Of a stretch of DNA of 64,000 nucleotides, positions 16,239 through 25,474 are shown in pieces (within the stretch, counting starts at the first letter, position 1; every line of letters begins with the position of its first letter). The position numbers and the translations under genes are program-made. The notes below the pieces were generated by a model. The model searched no databases. It worked only from the letters and a program-made list of their open reading frames with translations, and was not told the DNA's origin. The stretch is from Paenibacillus sp. YN15. GTDB lineage: Bacteria > Bacillota > Bacilli > Paenibacillales > NBRC-103111. The stretch lies in contig NZ_QMFA01000009.1 in assembly GCF_003285005.1 (NCBI RefSeq), positions 99,411 to 163,410 of the forward strand, read 5' to 3'.

Positions 16239-16859
16239 TTAATGGATATCCCGGAATAGTCCGATTACCTTGCCTAAAATGGTGACATTCTTCAAACGGA
16301 TTGGCTCCATGGACGGATTCTCGGGCTGCAGCCGGATATGATCCTTCTCCTTGTAGAAGCGCTTGACGGTGGCTTCGTCCTCTTCCGTCATAGCCACCAC
16401 AATTTCTCCGTTGTGGGCATTGGCCTGCTGCCTGACGATGACATAATCCCCGTCGCGGATGCCGGCGTCGATCATGCTCTCGCCCATGACGCTCAGCATA
16501 AAGACCTGATCATCATGCACCATGTGGGCGGGAAGCGGGAAATATCCTTCAATATTCTCCGTAGCCGTAATGGGAACGCCTGCCGTTACCTTGCCTACCA
16601 GCGGCACCTGCTTGATGGAGTGGGAGAACATCTCCAAACCTTCTTCGCCTCCCAGAATCTCGATGGCTCTGGGCTTGGTGGGGTCGCGGCGAATCATGCC
16701 TTTCTTCTCCAGGCGCTCCAGATGACCGTGCACAGTGGAGCTGGATGCCAATCCCACGGCTTCTCCAATCTCGCGGACGGAGGGGGGATAGCCTTTATCG
16801 CGGACTTCATTTTTGATAAATTCGAGGATCGCTTGCTGCCGATTGGAAATCCTGCTCAT
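16239..16859 (-). CDS. lexA: SOS repressor LexA
   Basis: 206-residue LexA. N-terminal winged helix starts [15 protein letters not shown] with the recognition region [20 protein letters not shown]. The self-cleavage site is Ala-Gly in KVTAGVP, the catalytic Ser in MGESMIDAG and the Lys in EATVKRF. The frame is open 150 bases further upstream, but 16859 has GGAGTGATC before it and matches the family. Divergent from yneA, with LexA boxes in both promoters. Confidence 0.97.
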   Translation of the reverse strand: MSRISNRQQAILEFIKNEVRDKGYPPSVREIGEAVGLASSSTVHGHLERLEKKGMIRRDPTKPRAIEILGGEEGLEMFSHSIKQVPLVGKVTAGVPITATENIEGYFPLPAHMVHDDQVFMLSVMGESMIDAGIRDGDYVIVRQQANAHNGEIVVAMTEEDEATVKRFYKEKDHIRLQPENPSMEPIRLKNVTILGKVIGLFRDIH

Positions 16860-16892
16860 TCTGATCACTCCAGTATGGAAATAATTATTAAA

Positions 16893-16921
16893 ATTATAAC
16901 ACAGAACCGGAGTTCGCACAA
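16893..16921 (-). promoter_or_regulatory. lexA promoter with perfect SOS box
   Basis: On the minus strand -35 TTGTGC (16921-16916) and -10 TATAAT (16898-16893) are 17 bases apart. GAACCGGAGTTC (16904-16915), a perfect GAAC-N4-GTTC box, fills the spacer. This gives LexA autorepression. Confidence 0.8.
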
Positions 16922-16946
16922 ACATAAGTTCGAATGTTATTTTTGC

Positions 16947-17015
16947 GAACGTTTGTTTGTTTTTTCGTTGACACAAACGTTTGTTCGTGATATGCTCATT
17001 CCAGAACAAATGTTT
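16947..17015 (+). promoter_or_regulatory. yneA promoter with three near-consensus SOS boxes
   Basis: TTGACA (16968-16973) and TATGCT (16991-16996) are 17 bases apart. Boxes matching seven of the eight fixed bases of GAAC-N4-GTTC lie at 16947-16958, 16975-16986 (inside the spacer) and 17004-17015. Tight repression with strong SOS induction is expected. Confidence 0.8.
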
Positions 17016-17029
17016 GGGAGTGATCCGGA

Positions 17030-17389
17030 ATGAAGATGAATCCGAACCGACTGATGAGACGATTGATTATGATGGCTGGGGTTGTTGCTTCCCTTCTGTC
17101 TGTTGCCATATTGCACGCTTATGCAGGGAATGATCCGGAAGAGGCGGCCGCTTCTCAGAGCTATACCAGCTATGTGGCAGCTTCCGTTGCTGTGCAGCCC
17201 GTTGCCTACAAGCAGCCTGTCAAGACCGTTTATACGGTTGATGTATGCCCCGGGGATACCTTATGGGAGATCGCTGCTGCCCATTTGCCGGAGGGAGAGA
17301 GCGTACGTTCGTATATGAACAAAATCAAAAAGGAGAACGGCCTTAAGAACGCCGACATCCGGGCCGGACAAATTCTTGTTCTTCCTTAA
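17030..17389 (+). CDS. yneA: SOS cell-division inhibitor YneA
   Basis: 119 residues: N-terminal membrane helix (about 11-32), a short linker, and a C-terminal LysM domain (about 66-118) containing [11 protein letters not shown] and GQILVLP. This is the YneA architecture; in B. subtilis the protein blocks septum formation during SOS from the outer face of the membrane. Divergent from lexA with SOS boxes in its promoter. The yneB resolvase that follows yneA in B. subtilis is absent here; 205 bases with no recognisable gene lie before the DUF896 gene. Confidence 0.9.
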   Translation: MKMNPNRLMRRLIMMAGVVASLLSVAILHAYAGNDPEEAAASQSYTSYVAASVAVQPVAYKQPVKTVYTVDVCPGDTLWEIAAAHLPEGESVRSYMNKIKKENGLKNADIRAGQILVLP

Positions 17390-17594
17390 TGGAATGCATC
17401 GTTGGACCATACACCGTGCCGCAGAGACCTTTTCAATCGGAGGAGACGGGTTTATTCCCACCTCCCGGGGAAGGTTTCTTTGTCTTTTTTGCATGGCCCT
17501 TGACAATCTTTCGGTGGAATGGCAAAGTAAAATAAGCTTCTTATCGAAGCAACTCGGGAAGCGGTTCAAACAGAAGTCAACAGGAGGAGCAGAG

Positions 17595-17780
17595 ATGGAA
17601 GAACTCATCCAGAGGATCAATGAACTGGCCCGCAAGGCCAAAACCTCCGGACTTACGGATGAAGAATTGGAAGAACGCAATGAGCTTCGCCGCAAATATA
17701 TTGATTCCTTTAAGGCATCCATGAAGGATCAGCTGAAGCATATCAAATATATCGGCGATGAAGACAACGGAAAGGCTTAG
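17595..17780 (+). CDS. DUF896 (YnzC-like) small protein
   Basis: 61 residues, MEELIQRINELARKAKTSGL at its start, with the family hallmark EELEERNELRRKYIDSF. Predicted to form a short helical hairpin in the cytoplasm. ynzC belongs to the yneA-yneB-ynzC SOS operon in B. subtilis, and this copy keeps that place without yneB. The start at 17595 follows AGGAGGAG (17582-17589). Molecular role not known. Confidence 0.9.
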   Translation: MEELIQRINELARKAKTSGLTDEELEERNELRRKYIDSFKASMKDQLKHIKYIGDEDNGKA

Positions 17781-17824
17781 GGATTGACCGATTTTCATCC
17801 TTACTAATAGAAGGGGTCGTCAAC

Positions 17825-18346
17825 GTGTCGCGTAAATGGGAACGTATGGTCGTCAAGAATCAAAGAACGGTAAACCGTTCGCGCAAGAAAAGCGGAATGG
17901 CTACAATTGAAGAAACCAGCCGCAAAAAGGATGCAGATGTTGTTATCAAAGGGCGCAGCTGGATGTTTGCCAGCCTGCTGGCGGTATTCGGTCTGTTCTA
18001 TCTCATTACCTCGGCGGTAAACGGTGTTCCGATGAACGCCTTATATTGGTTCACGGGCTTAAGCTATGTTCTGCTGGGGGTTCTGATCTATCTGGTCCGC
18101 AGACCGGTAATCAGCATCGGCAAAAACTATATCACTCTTCGCCGGTTTGCAGGGGATAAGCGAATCGGCTCCGACAGCATCGAAGAGCTTACCATGAACA
18201 AGGGGCATATCATCATTCAAGTGAAGAACGTAAAGAAAAAATATATCTACACCAAGCTTCAGCACCGTTTCCCCATGGACGAGCTGAACGCCAAGCTGCG
18301 TGAATTCGCCGTCCGGGAGAGAGTTCCCTTCAAGGACGAAACCTAA
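17825..18346 (+). CDS. Unknown membrane protein, two helices and PH-like C terminus
   Basis: 173 residues. A basic N terminus rich in Arg/Lys (1-40), two membrane helices (about 48-66 and 74-92), then a beta-rich C-terminal half with alternating hydrophobic residues (ISIGKNYITLRRF, HIIIQVKN) that looks like a bacterial PH-like domain. GTG start 17825 follows AAGGGGTCG. It lies between the DUF896 gene and the HAD gene. No family recognised with certainty; function unknown. Confidence 0.75.
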   Translation: MSRKWERMVVKNQRTVNRSRKKSGMATIEETSRKKDADVVIKGRSWMFASLLAVFGLFYLITSAVNGVPMNALYWFTGLSYVLLGVLIYLVRRPVISIGKNYITLRRFAGDKRIGSDSIEELTMNKGHIIIQVKNVKKKYIYTKLQHRFPMDELNAKLREFAVRERVPFKDET

Positions 18347-18383
18347 CAACCCTAGTAACCTTAATTCGGAAGGAAGAGAGACA

Positions 18384-19181
18384 TTGGCATTGAAAGCTGT
18401 TTTGTTCGATTTGGATGATACGCTCCTTTGGGATGACCGGAGTGTCAGCGAAGCTTTTTTAGCCACATGCTTGGCCGCTTCGCAGAAGTATCCCGCCATC
18501 CAGCCTGCGGAGCTGGAAGCCTCTGTACGCCAGGAAGCCCGCGTTTTGTATGAAAGCTATGAAACCTTTCCGTTCACCAAAATGATCGGCATCAACCCTT
18601 TCGAGGCCTTCTGGGCCCATTTTTCCGAAGGGGAGCATGAAATGTTCCGCAAGCTGGAGCAGCAATCCCCGGCTTACCGGATCGAGGCCTGGACCAAGGG
18701 TTTGCAGGGGGTCGGCATTGATGACCCTGAGCTGGGCAAGGAGCTGGCGGAACGTTTCCCCGTGGAGCGCAGAAAGCGGCCTTTGGTTTACGAAGAAACC
18801 TTCCGGCTGCTGGATGGCCTGAAGGGAAAGGTCAAGCTGCTGCTTTTGACCAACGGAGCGCCTGATCTGCAGCGGGAGAAAATCGCCGGCGTTGCCAACC
18901 TGGAAAGCTACTTCGACCATATTGTCATCTCCGGCGTGTTCGGGGAAGGCAAACCGGCAGAATCCATTTTTCGGCATGCGGCTCGGCTGTTGGAGATTGA
19001 ACCTGCCGAGGGCCTGATGGTTGGCGACAAGCTGACCACGGATATTCTGGGCTCCGGACGGGTGGGGATGCCTAATGTGTGGATCAACCGCCATGGCATC
19101 ACCCGCACGGATGAGATTGTGCCCACCCACGAAGTGGCCAATCTGGAAGAATTAATTGCCCTGATCCAATCCTTACTTTAA
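18384..19181 (+). CDS. HAD-superfamily hydrolase (class IA)
   Basis: 265 residues. Motif I LFDLDDTLLWDD at the N terminus, motif II LLLTNGAP, the conserved Lys in the GEGKPAESIF block and motif IV MVGDKLTTDILG form a complete HAD phosphatase site; residues 20-100 form the helical cap. The start is probably TTG 18384 after GGAAGGAAGAGAG. Longer in-frame starts overlap the preceding gene. Substrate not predictable. A terminator follows at 19196. Confidence 0.88.
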   Translation: MALKAVLFDLDDTLLWDDRSVSEAFLATCLAASQKYPAIQPAELEASVRQEARVLYESYETFPFTKMIGINPFEAFWAHFSEGEHEMFRKLEQQSPAYRIEAWTKGLQGVGIDDPELGKELAERFPVERRKRPLVYEETFRLLDGLKGKVKLLLLTNGAPDLQREKIAGVANLESYFDHIVISGVFGEGKPAESIFRHAARLLEIEPAEGLMVGDKLTTDILGSGRVGMPNVWINRHGITRTDEIVPTHEVANLEELIALIQSLL

Positions 19182-19195
19182 TAAGCTTTCCTCCT

Positions 19196-19231
19196 AAAAC
19201 GCCGGCTGCCCCTGGGGAGTCAGGCGTTTTT
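19196..19231 (+). terminator. Terminator after the HAD gene
   Basis: AAAACGCC (19196-19203) pairs with GGCGTTTT (19223-19230), then T. Confidence 0.8.
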
Positions 19232-19300
19232 GACCACATCTGTCTTTTTGGCAAGGATACCGGATTGACCCAAGCTTCGCAGCAGAGAAAGGGATGACTC

Positions 19301-22300
19301 TTGAATATGAAACCAACGCTTGAAGAGCAGTTACAGAAAAAGATTATGATTTTGGACGGCGCCATGGGCACGATGATTCAACAGGAGGATCTGACTGCTG
19401 CGGATTTTGGCGGGGAGGATCTGGAGGGGTGCAACGAGTATCTCTGCATCACCCGCCCGGATGTGATCTCGAACATTCATGATGCTTATTTTGAAGCCGG
19501 GGCGGATATCATTGAAACCAACAGCTTCGGCTCCACCTCTGTGGTATTGGCTGAATACGGGCTGGAGGCAAAAGCGCGTGAGCTGAATCTGGCGGCAGCC
19601 AGGCTTGCCGTTCAGTCTGCGAAGAAATATACCACGCCGGAGCAGCCCCGTTATGTGGCGGGAGCTTTGGGGCCAACCACCAAAACCCTGTCGGTTACCG
19701 GAGGCGTTACCTTTGACCAGCTAACGGATAGCTACTATGAGCAGGCGCTGGCTTTGATTGAAGGCGGAGTAGACGCGCTTCTTTTGGAAACCTCCCAGGA
19801 TACACTGAACGTTAAAGCGGGCAGCATCGGCGTCCGGCGAGCTATGGAGGATCTGGGCGTCCGTCTGCCCATTATGATCTCCGGCACCATCGAACCCATG
19901 GGCACCACCTTGGCCGGGCAAACCATCGAATCCTTCTATATTTCCCTGGAGCATCTGAAGCCCGTCTCCATTGGCTTGAATTGCGCTACCGGCCCGGAGT
20001 TTATGCGGGATCATATCCGGACGCTGTCCCAGATCGCTTCCTGCTCCGTGAGCTGTTATCCCAATGCGGGGCTTCCCGACGAAAATGGACAATACCACGA
20101 AACTCCTGACACTCTGGCTCGGAAGATGGCCGGATTTGCCGAGCAGGGGTGGCTCAATATTGCCGGCGGCTGCTGCGGAACGACGCCTGCACATATCCGG
20201 GCTATGGCAGAGACGCTGTCCGGTTATGCGCCCCGCTCTCAGGCCGGCTCCCATCCTTCGGCAGTATCCGGTATCGACACCGTTTATATTGAACACGAAA
20301 ACCGACCCTATATGGTGGGGGAAAGAACCAATGTTCTGGGCTCTCCCAAATTCAAACGGCTGATCGCCGAAGGCAAGTTCGAGGAGGCGGCGGAGATCGC
20401 CCGGGCCCAGGTGAAGGGCGGCGCTCACGTGGTGGATGTCAGCCTTCAGGATGCCGAGCGGGATGAAGTGGCGGATGTGGAGCAGTTTATGCAGGAGCTG
20501 GTGAAGAAGGTTAAGGCTCCTGTGGTTATTGACACCACCAATGCCGCGGCAGTGGAGATAGCGCTGAAATATACCCAGGGCAAAGCCATCATCAACTCCG
20601 TCAACCTGGAAGAGGGGGAGGAGCGGATTGAAAAGATCGTTCCCCTTGTTCACCGGTACGGCGCTGCGCTTGTATTTATGTGCATTGATGAGGATGGGCA
20701 GGCTGTGTCCAGCGAGAAGCGGTTCCAGGTAGCCAAACGGGGCTATGAGCTTTTGACGGGAAAATACGGCATTGCTCCGGAGGATATTATTTTCGATCCT
20801 ATGGTTTTCCCGGTGGGAACAGGCGATGCCCAGTATCTGGGTTCGGCCAGTGAAACCATCGAAACGGTGCGGAAGATCAAAACCGCTTTTCCCGAAACGA
20901 AAACCATCATGGGAGTCAGCAATGTTTCCTTTGCCCTTCCCCCGGCAGGACGCGAGGTACTGAACTCCGTTTATTTGTATCATTGCACCAAAGCGGGGCT
21001 GGATTTCGCCATTGTCAACACCCAGCGCCTGCAGCGTTATCCGTCCATTCCCGAGGAAGAGCGCAAGCTGACGGAGGACCTGATTTTTAACACCAACGAT
21101 GAAACCCTGGCAGCGTTCGTGGCCTATTTCCGCGAGAAAAAGGTAGAGAAAACCGTAAAAACCTCCAATATGACGGTGGAGGAACGCCTGGCCGCTTACG
21201 TGGTGGAGGGCACCAAGGAAGGGTTGCATCCGGACCTGGATGCGGCCATGCAGACCTACAGTCCGCTTGAAATTATCAACGGTCCTTTGATGGCGGGCAT
21301 GGAGGAGGTCGGACGGCTGTTCAACAACAATGAACTGATTGTCGCCGAGGTGCTGCAGAGTGCGGAGGTGATGAAGGCCTCTGTTACGTATCTGGAGCCT
21401 TTTATGGAAAAGAATGAATCTGCCGTCAAAGGCAAAATTATTCTCGCCACTGTCAAGGGAGACGTGCATGACATCGGCAAAAACCTGGTGGAAATCATCC
21501 TCTCCAACAACGGCTACCAGATTATAAATCTGGGCATCAAGGTGCCGCCGGAGCAGCTGATTCAGGCATACCGTAAGGAAAAGCCCGATGTAATCGGCCT
21601 CTCCGGGCTCTTGGTGAAATCCGCCCAGCAGATGGTGACCACGGCGCAAGATCTGCGTACCGCCGGCATTGATGTGCCGATTATTGTGGGAGGGGCCGCC
21701 CTGACCCGGAAGTTTACCAAAACCCGGATTGCCCCGGAATATGACGGACTGGTGCTGTATGCCAAGGATGCCATGGACGGGCTGGATATTGCCAATAAAT
21801 TGAGCGATTCCGCGGAACGGGCGATTCTGGCAGAGGAGCTGCGAAGGGCCAAGGAATCCCAACTGGCAGAGGCCGAAAAAAGCGGACAGGAGCTGCCCCA
21901 GGCTGTTCGTGTGCGGAATACTTCCATCAACAGGGAGCTTCCCGCTTATATTCCGCCCGATCTGGAACGGCATGTGCTGCGGGATTATCCCATCTCCCAT
22001 TTGCTGCCGTATATCAACTTCGAGATGCTGCTTGGCCGGCATTTGGGCATCCGCGGCTCCGTGGAGGAGGCGCTCAAAAACAGCGACCCCAAAGCGCTGG
22101 AGATCAAGGAAGTAGTGGATGGCATTCTCCAGGAGGCGGTCCGGAGCGGCATTATCCGGGCGCAGGGGATGTACCGGTTTTTCCCGGCCCAGTCGGATGG
22201 CGATACGGTTATTGTATATGATCCTGCGGATGCGGGGAAAATATTGGAAAGATTCCATTTTCCCAGACAGGAAGCGGAGCCTTATCTGTGCCTGGCCGAT

Positions 22301-22753
22301 TACCTCAAGCCGGTGGAAAGCGGTGTGATGGATACGGTAGGTTTCCTGGTGGTCACCACCGGGCGGGGAGTCCGGGAACTGGCGGAGCAATGGAAGGAGA
22401 GCGGGGATTATCTGCGCTCTCACGCCCTGCAGGCCACTGCGCTGGAGCTGGCGGAGGCCTTCGCCGAGCGGATTCACCAGATGATGCGGGATGTGTGGGG
22501 TTATCCCGACCCGGCGGATATGACCATGAAGCAGCGCTTCGGCGCTCGTTACCAAGGGATTCGGGTGTCCTTCGGCTATCCGGCCTGCCCCAATCTGGAG
22601 GACCAGGAGCAGCTGTTCCGGCTGATGAACCCTGGGGACATCGGCGTGGAGCTGACGGAGGGCTGCATGATGGACCCGGAAGCTTCCGTGACGGCCATGG
22701 TGTTCTCCCATCCCCAGGCGCAATATTTCAATGTGGAAAAAGTGCAGCGTTAG
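19301..22753 (+). CDS. metH: Cobalamin-dependent methionine synthase
   Basis: 1150-residue full-length MetH that methylates homocysteine from methyltetrahydrofolate. Domains in order: homocysteine-binding (1-320; zinc ligands in GLNCATG and GGCCGTTP), pterin-binding (about 330-600), B12 cap and B12-binding (about 620-870, with DVHDIGKN carrying the cobalt-ligating His), and the AdoMet reactivation domain to the end (GYPACPNLEDQ and ELTEGCMMDPEASV). The start may be TTG 19301 or ATG 19307; AAGGGAT at 19289 fits the TTG better. No SAM or cobalamin riboswitch is visible in the 120 bases upstream. Confidence 0.97.
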   Translation: MNMKPTLEEQLQKKIMILDGAMGTMIQQEDLTAADFGGEDLEGCNEYLCITRPDVISNIHDAYFEAGADIIETNSFGSTSVVLAEYGLEAKARELNLAAARLAVQSAKKYTTPEQPRYVAGALGPTTKTLSVTGGVTFDQLTDSYYEQALALIEGGVDALLLETSQDTLNVKAGSIGVRRAMEDLGVRLPIMISGTIEPMGTTLAGQTIESFYISLEHLKPVSIGLNCATGPEFMRDHIRTLSQIASCSVSCYPNAGLPDENGQYHETPDTLARKMAGFAEQGWLNIAGGCCGTTPAHIRAMAETLSGYAPRSQAGSHPSAVSGIDTVYIEHENRPYMVGERTNVLGSPKFKRLIAEGKFEEAAEIARAQVKGGAHVVDVSLQDAERDEVADVEQFMQELVKKVKAPVVIDTTNAAAVEIALKYTQGKAIINSVNLEEGEERIEKIVPLVHRYGAALVFMCIDEDGQAVSSEKRFQVAKRGYELLTGKYGIAPEDIIFDPMVFPVGTGDAQYLGSASETIETVRKIKTAFPETKTIMGVSNVSFALPPAGREVLNSVYLYHCTKAGLDFAIVNTQRLQRYPSIPEEERKLTEDLIFNTNDETLAAFVAYFREKKVEKTVKTSNMTVEERLAAYVVEGTKEGLHPDLDAAMQTYSPLEIINGPLMAGMEEVGRLFNNNELIVAEVLQSAEVMKASVTYLEPFMEKNESAVKGKIILATVKGDVHDIGKNLVEIILSNNGYQIINLGIKVPPEQLIQAYRKEKPDVIGLSGLLVKSAQQMVTTAQDLRTAGIDVPIIVGGAALTRKFTKTRIAPEYDGLVLYAKDAMDGLDIANKLSDSAERAILAEELRRAKESQLAEAEKSGQELPQAVRVRNTSINRELPAYIPPDLERHVLRDYPISHLLPYINFEMLLGRHLGIRGSVEEALKNSDPKALEIKEVVDGILQEAVRSGIIRAQGMYRFFPAQSDGDTVIVYDPADAGKILERFHFPRQEAEPYLCLADYLKPVESGVMDTVGFLVVTTGRGVRELAEQWKESGDYLRSHALQATALELAEAFAERIHQMMRDVWGYPDPADMTMKQRFGARYQGIRVSFGYPACPNLEDQEQLFRLMNPGDIGVELTEGCMMDPEASVTAMVFSHPQAQYFNVEKVQR

Positions 22754-22789
22754 TCATTCAAAAGGAAACGAGAAACGGAGCTGTCGGGT

Positions 22790-23728
22790 ATGGAATTGGT
22801 TTTTTTGGGCACCGGGGCAGGCATGCCCTCGCGGCGCCGCAATGTAACCTCCATCGCGCTGAACCTGCTGGATGAAACCGGCGGGTTCTGGCTGTTCGAT
22901 TGCGGGGAGGGAACCCAGCAGCAAATTCTGCAATCCCCGGTGCGGCTGGGACGGACAGACAGAATTTTCATTACGCATCTGCACGGCGACCATCTGTACG
23001 GCTTGCCGGGCATTCTGACCAGCCGCTCCTACCAGGGAGGGGAAGGAAAGCTTACGCTGTATGGGCCCGTAGGTTTGCGGCAATTTACGGAGACGGCGCT
23101 GACCTTAAGCCAGGCCAGGCTGTCTTATGAGCTGGACGTTGTGGAAATTGTCGAGGAAGGCGTCATTGCCGAAGACGGCATGTTCCGGGTGGAAGCCAGG
23201 CGCTTGGATCACCGGATCGAGAGCTTTGGCTACCGCATTGTGGAAAAGGATAAGGAAGGCAAGCTGGACGCCGCCAGGCTGAAGGAGCTGGGCGTTCCCT
23301 TCGGCCCGTTGTACGGGGCTCTGAAGCAGGGCCGTTCTGTTACCCTGGAGGATGGCAGGATCATCAGTAGCGCAGATGTGGTGGGGCCTGCCGTTCCCGG
23401 CCGGATTGTGGCGATTTTGGGAGATACGCTTAAAACGGAATCGGCTGTCGAATTGGCAAAAAATGCCGATGTGGTGGTCCATGAAGCTACCTTCGACCGG
23501 TCGAAGGCGGACATGGCGGCGCGCTTTCATCACTCGACTACGGTGGACGCTGCCCAAACGGCGCTTCAGGCCGGTGCTCAGGTGCTCATCATGACGCACA
23601 TCAGCTCCCGCTACGGGGAGGAAGAGACGGAAATGCTGCAGCAGGAGGCCCGCGAAATCTTCGCCAACGCCTATGTAGCCGAGGATTTCTGGTCGTACCG
23701 GATTCCGTACCGGATTTCCATGGAGTGA
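22790..23728 (+). CDS. rnz: Ribonuclease Z
   Basis: 312-residue metallo-beta-lactamase-fold endonuclease that trims tRNA 3' ends. FLGTGAGMPSRRRN at the N terminus, the zinc motif THLHGDHLYGLPG, and the late His in FHHSTTVD and MTHISSRY are all present. Length is typical of the short RNase Z form. It follows metH by 36 bases and may share its transcript. Confidence 0.95.
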   Translation: MELVFLGTGAGMPSRRRNVTSIALNLLDETGGFWLFDCGEGTQQQILQSPVRLGRTDRIFITHLHGDHLYGLPGILTSRSYQGGEGKLTLYGPVGLRQFTETALTLSQARLSYELDVVEIVEEGVIAEDGMFRVEARRLDHRIESFGYRIVEKDKEGKLDAARLKELGVPFGPLYGALKQGRSVTLEDGRIISSADVVGPAVPGRIVAILGDTLKTESAVELAKNADVVVHEATFDRSKADMAARFHHSTTVDAAQTALQAGAQVLIMTHISSRYGEEETEMLQQEAREIFANAYVAEDFWSYRIPYRISME

Positions 23729-23761
23729 GATGCCGCGCCGTTGTTCCCGCGGTTGTGGGGT

Positions 23762-23982
23762 GCGGATGTTCCATTGTATGCGCAATGCGGATGTTCCGCT
23801 GGCCGCGGACAGACGATCCGTTATTTTGTTCATTTGGCTCGTTTCAAGATTTTCACGGACAGACGTTCCGCTATTTCCCTCCAGAAGCATGGGGACCCTT
23901 CGTTTTTTCATGCTTAACGAATCCTGTGTCCGCTCCGGAGAAAAAAGGGCGGATTTTTGCGAAATAACGGAACCACGGTCCG
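23762..23982. repeat. Intergenic array of short GGAC/TTCCG repeats
   Basis: Direct units GCGGACAGACGATCCGTTAT (from 23805) and ACGGACAGACGTTCCGCTAT (from 23855), an inverted unit AAATAACGGAACCACGGTCC (23962-23981) and partial GCGGATGTTCC units at 23762 and 23788. Each is itself a weak palindrome. No ORF is convincing; together with the murA promoter this accounts for 23729-24145. Confidence 0.65.
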
Positions 23983-24063
23983 GCAAACTAGATGCATAAC
24001 GCGTCCAACAATGCCGCCAGGCGTCTATCCTTGTCTTTTTCATAAAAATAGGCTTATTGCTCA

Positions 24064-24092
24064 TTGACGAAGCCCTTGTGAAAAGTTATAAA
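24064..24092 (+). promoter_or_regulatory. Promoter of the MurA paralogue
   Basis: TTGACG (24064-24069) and TATAAA (24087-24092) with a 17-base spacer, about 55 bases before the ATG. Confidence 0.7.
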
Positions 24093-24145
24093 TAAATATG
24101 TGAAAACATATAATGGCCTATTCTGGAGCAGGAGTTAACATACAC

Positions 24146-25432
24146 ATGAAATGGATACAAGTAGAATCCGACCGTCCGTTGTCCGGTTCCGTACATATTC
24201 AGGGTTCCAAAAACAGCTCCTTGGCCTTGCTGGCAGCCGCCTGCATGTCCGGTGAACCCGTTGTGCTGCAAGGAATCCCCTATTTGCTGGATATGCAAGT
24301 GATCAAGAACATTACAGCCTCCATCGGCATCCGTATGGATTGCCGGGAGAACGGCGATATTTTCATAGATGCAAGCGGTCTCTCCCATTCCGATTTGGAC
24401 CGGAAGGGAACCTCGGCTTACCGGGCTTCCTATTATTTTGTCGGCGCTTTGCTGGCCAGAACGGGTACCGTCACCATCGGGTATCCGGGCGGGGACAACT
24501 TTGTTTCCCGTCCCATCGACCAGCATATCAAGGCCTTGAAGGCGCTTGGCGCCACCTTTGAATTTAACGAGGATCATTATGTTGTGCGGGCCTCCAAGCT
24601 GAAGGGAGCCTCTATCTTTTTCGATACCATCACCTTCGGCGCCACCATCAACGCTATGCTGGCGGCGGTGCTGGCCGAAGGAAGGACGGAGCTGCACAAT
24701 GCCGCGCGGGACCCCGAGGTGGTGGATACCGCCAACCTGCTGAACCGGATGGGCGCCAAAATTGTGGGAGCAGGTACAGATTGCATCCGCATTGAAGGCG
24801 TGCGCGAGCTCTCCGGCTGTACTTATTCCGTCATCCCGGACCGCCTCATTGCCGGCGCATTTCTGATGGCCGCAGGCATTACGGGCGGAGCGGTTACGGT
24901 TGAGGATATTATCCCCGAGCATCTCAGCTCCTGTCTGGCCAAGCTGAAGGAAATCGGGCTGGAGCTGGAGATCCGCGATTCCAGCATTACCGCTTATGGC
25001 GGAGGGCTGCTGAAGGCTACCCGGGTGCGGACCGGCATGTATCCTTTGTTCGCCACGGATATGCAGCAGCCGTTAACGTCCTTGCTGCTGTTCGCCCAGG
25101 GAAGAAGCATCGTTTCGGAGAAAATTTATCCCGAACGTTTCAGCCACGTGCCCCAGCTGCGCAGAATGGGCGCCCAGATCGAGGTGCGGTCGGGCAGCGC
25201 CTTTATTAAGGGCGGGCAGCCCTTGACGGGCAGCCATGTCCATGCCACGGATGTGCGGGCCGGCACATGCCTGATTCTGGCCGGACTTGGCGCGGAAGGG
25301 AAGACGTTTATCTCCGGAGTGGAGCATATTGAGCGGGGATATGCCGATGTGATCGGCATGTTCCGGACTTTGGGAGCTCGGGTGGAGCTTCTGAGCAACG
25401 TTTCCGAAGAAGCTGCCGTGGGCAGAGCATAA
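24146..25432 (+). CDS. murA: MurA-type UDP-GlcNAc enolpyruvyl transferase with Asp for Cys
   Basis: 428-residue EPSP-synthase-fold enzyme for the first committed step of peptidoglycan synthesis. The Lys-Asn pair (GSKNSS), the DMQ motif with the catalytic Asp (FATDMQQ) and the late Arg (VRAGTCLILAGL) are conserved. In the loop that normally reads PGGC-A-I-G-x-RP, this protein has PGGDNFVSRP: the fosfomycin-targeted Cys is Asp. Asp at this site keeps activity but gives fosfomycin resistance in mycobacterial and chlamydial MurA. Firmicutes usually have two MurA genes, so this may be a specialised second copy. The start at 24146 has AGGAG at 24130-24134. Confidence 0.88.
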   Translation: MKWIQVESDRPLSGSVHIQGSKNSSLALLAAACMSGEPVVLQGIPYLLDMQVIKNITASIGIRMDCRENGDIFIDASGLSHSDLDRKGTSAYRASYYFVGALLARTGTVTIGYPGGDNFVSRPIDQHIKALKALGATFEFNEDHYVVRASKLKGASIFFDTITFGATINAMLAAVLAEGRTELHNAARDPEVVDTANLLNRMGAKIVGAGTDCIRIEGVRELSGCTYSVIPDRLIAGAFLMAAGITGGAVTVEDIIPEHLSSCLAKLKEIGLELEIRDSSITAYGGGLLKATRVRTGMYPLFATDMQQPLTSLLLFAQGRSIVSEKIYPERFSHVPQLRRMGAQIEVRSGSAFIKGGQPLTGSHVHATDVRAGTCLILAGLGAEGKTFISGVEHIERGYADVIGMFRTLGARVELLSNVSEEAAVGRA

Positions 25433-25440
25433 TTGGTTTT

Positions 25441-25474
25441 ACGGGCCTTCCCGGCACTCCGGGAGGGCCTTTAT
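25441..25474 (+). terminator. Terminator after murA
   Basis: GGGCCTTCCCGG pairs with CCGGGAGGGCC across CACT, then TTTAT. Confidence 0.85.

Noticed and set aside
17376-17594. N-terminal extension of the DUF896 protein, or a yneB remnant
   Set aside because: The extension has no ribosome site and family members start at the Met at 17595; the gap shows no resolvase motif.
19182-19300. SAM or cobalamin riboswitch before metH
   Set aside because: Only 119 bases, containing the previous gene's terminator, and no S-box or B12-box motif.
19721-22723. 1000-codon open frame on the minus strand of metH
   Set aside because: Antisense shadow of a GC-rich gene; no ribosome site and His/Gln/Leu-rich composition with no domain, while the plus strand is unmistakably MetH.
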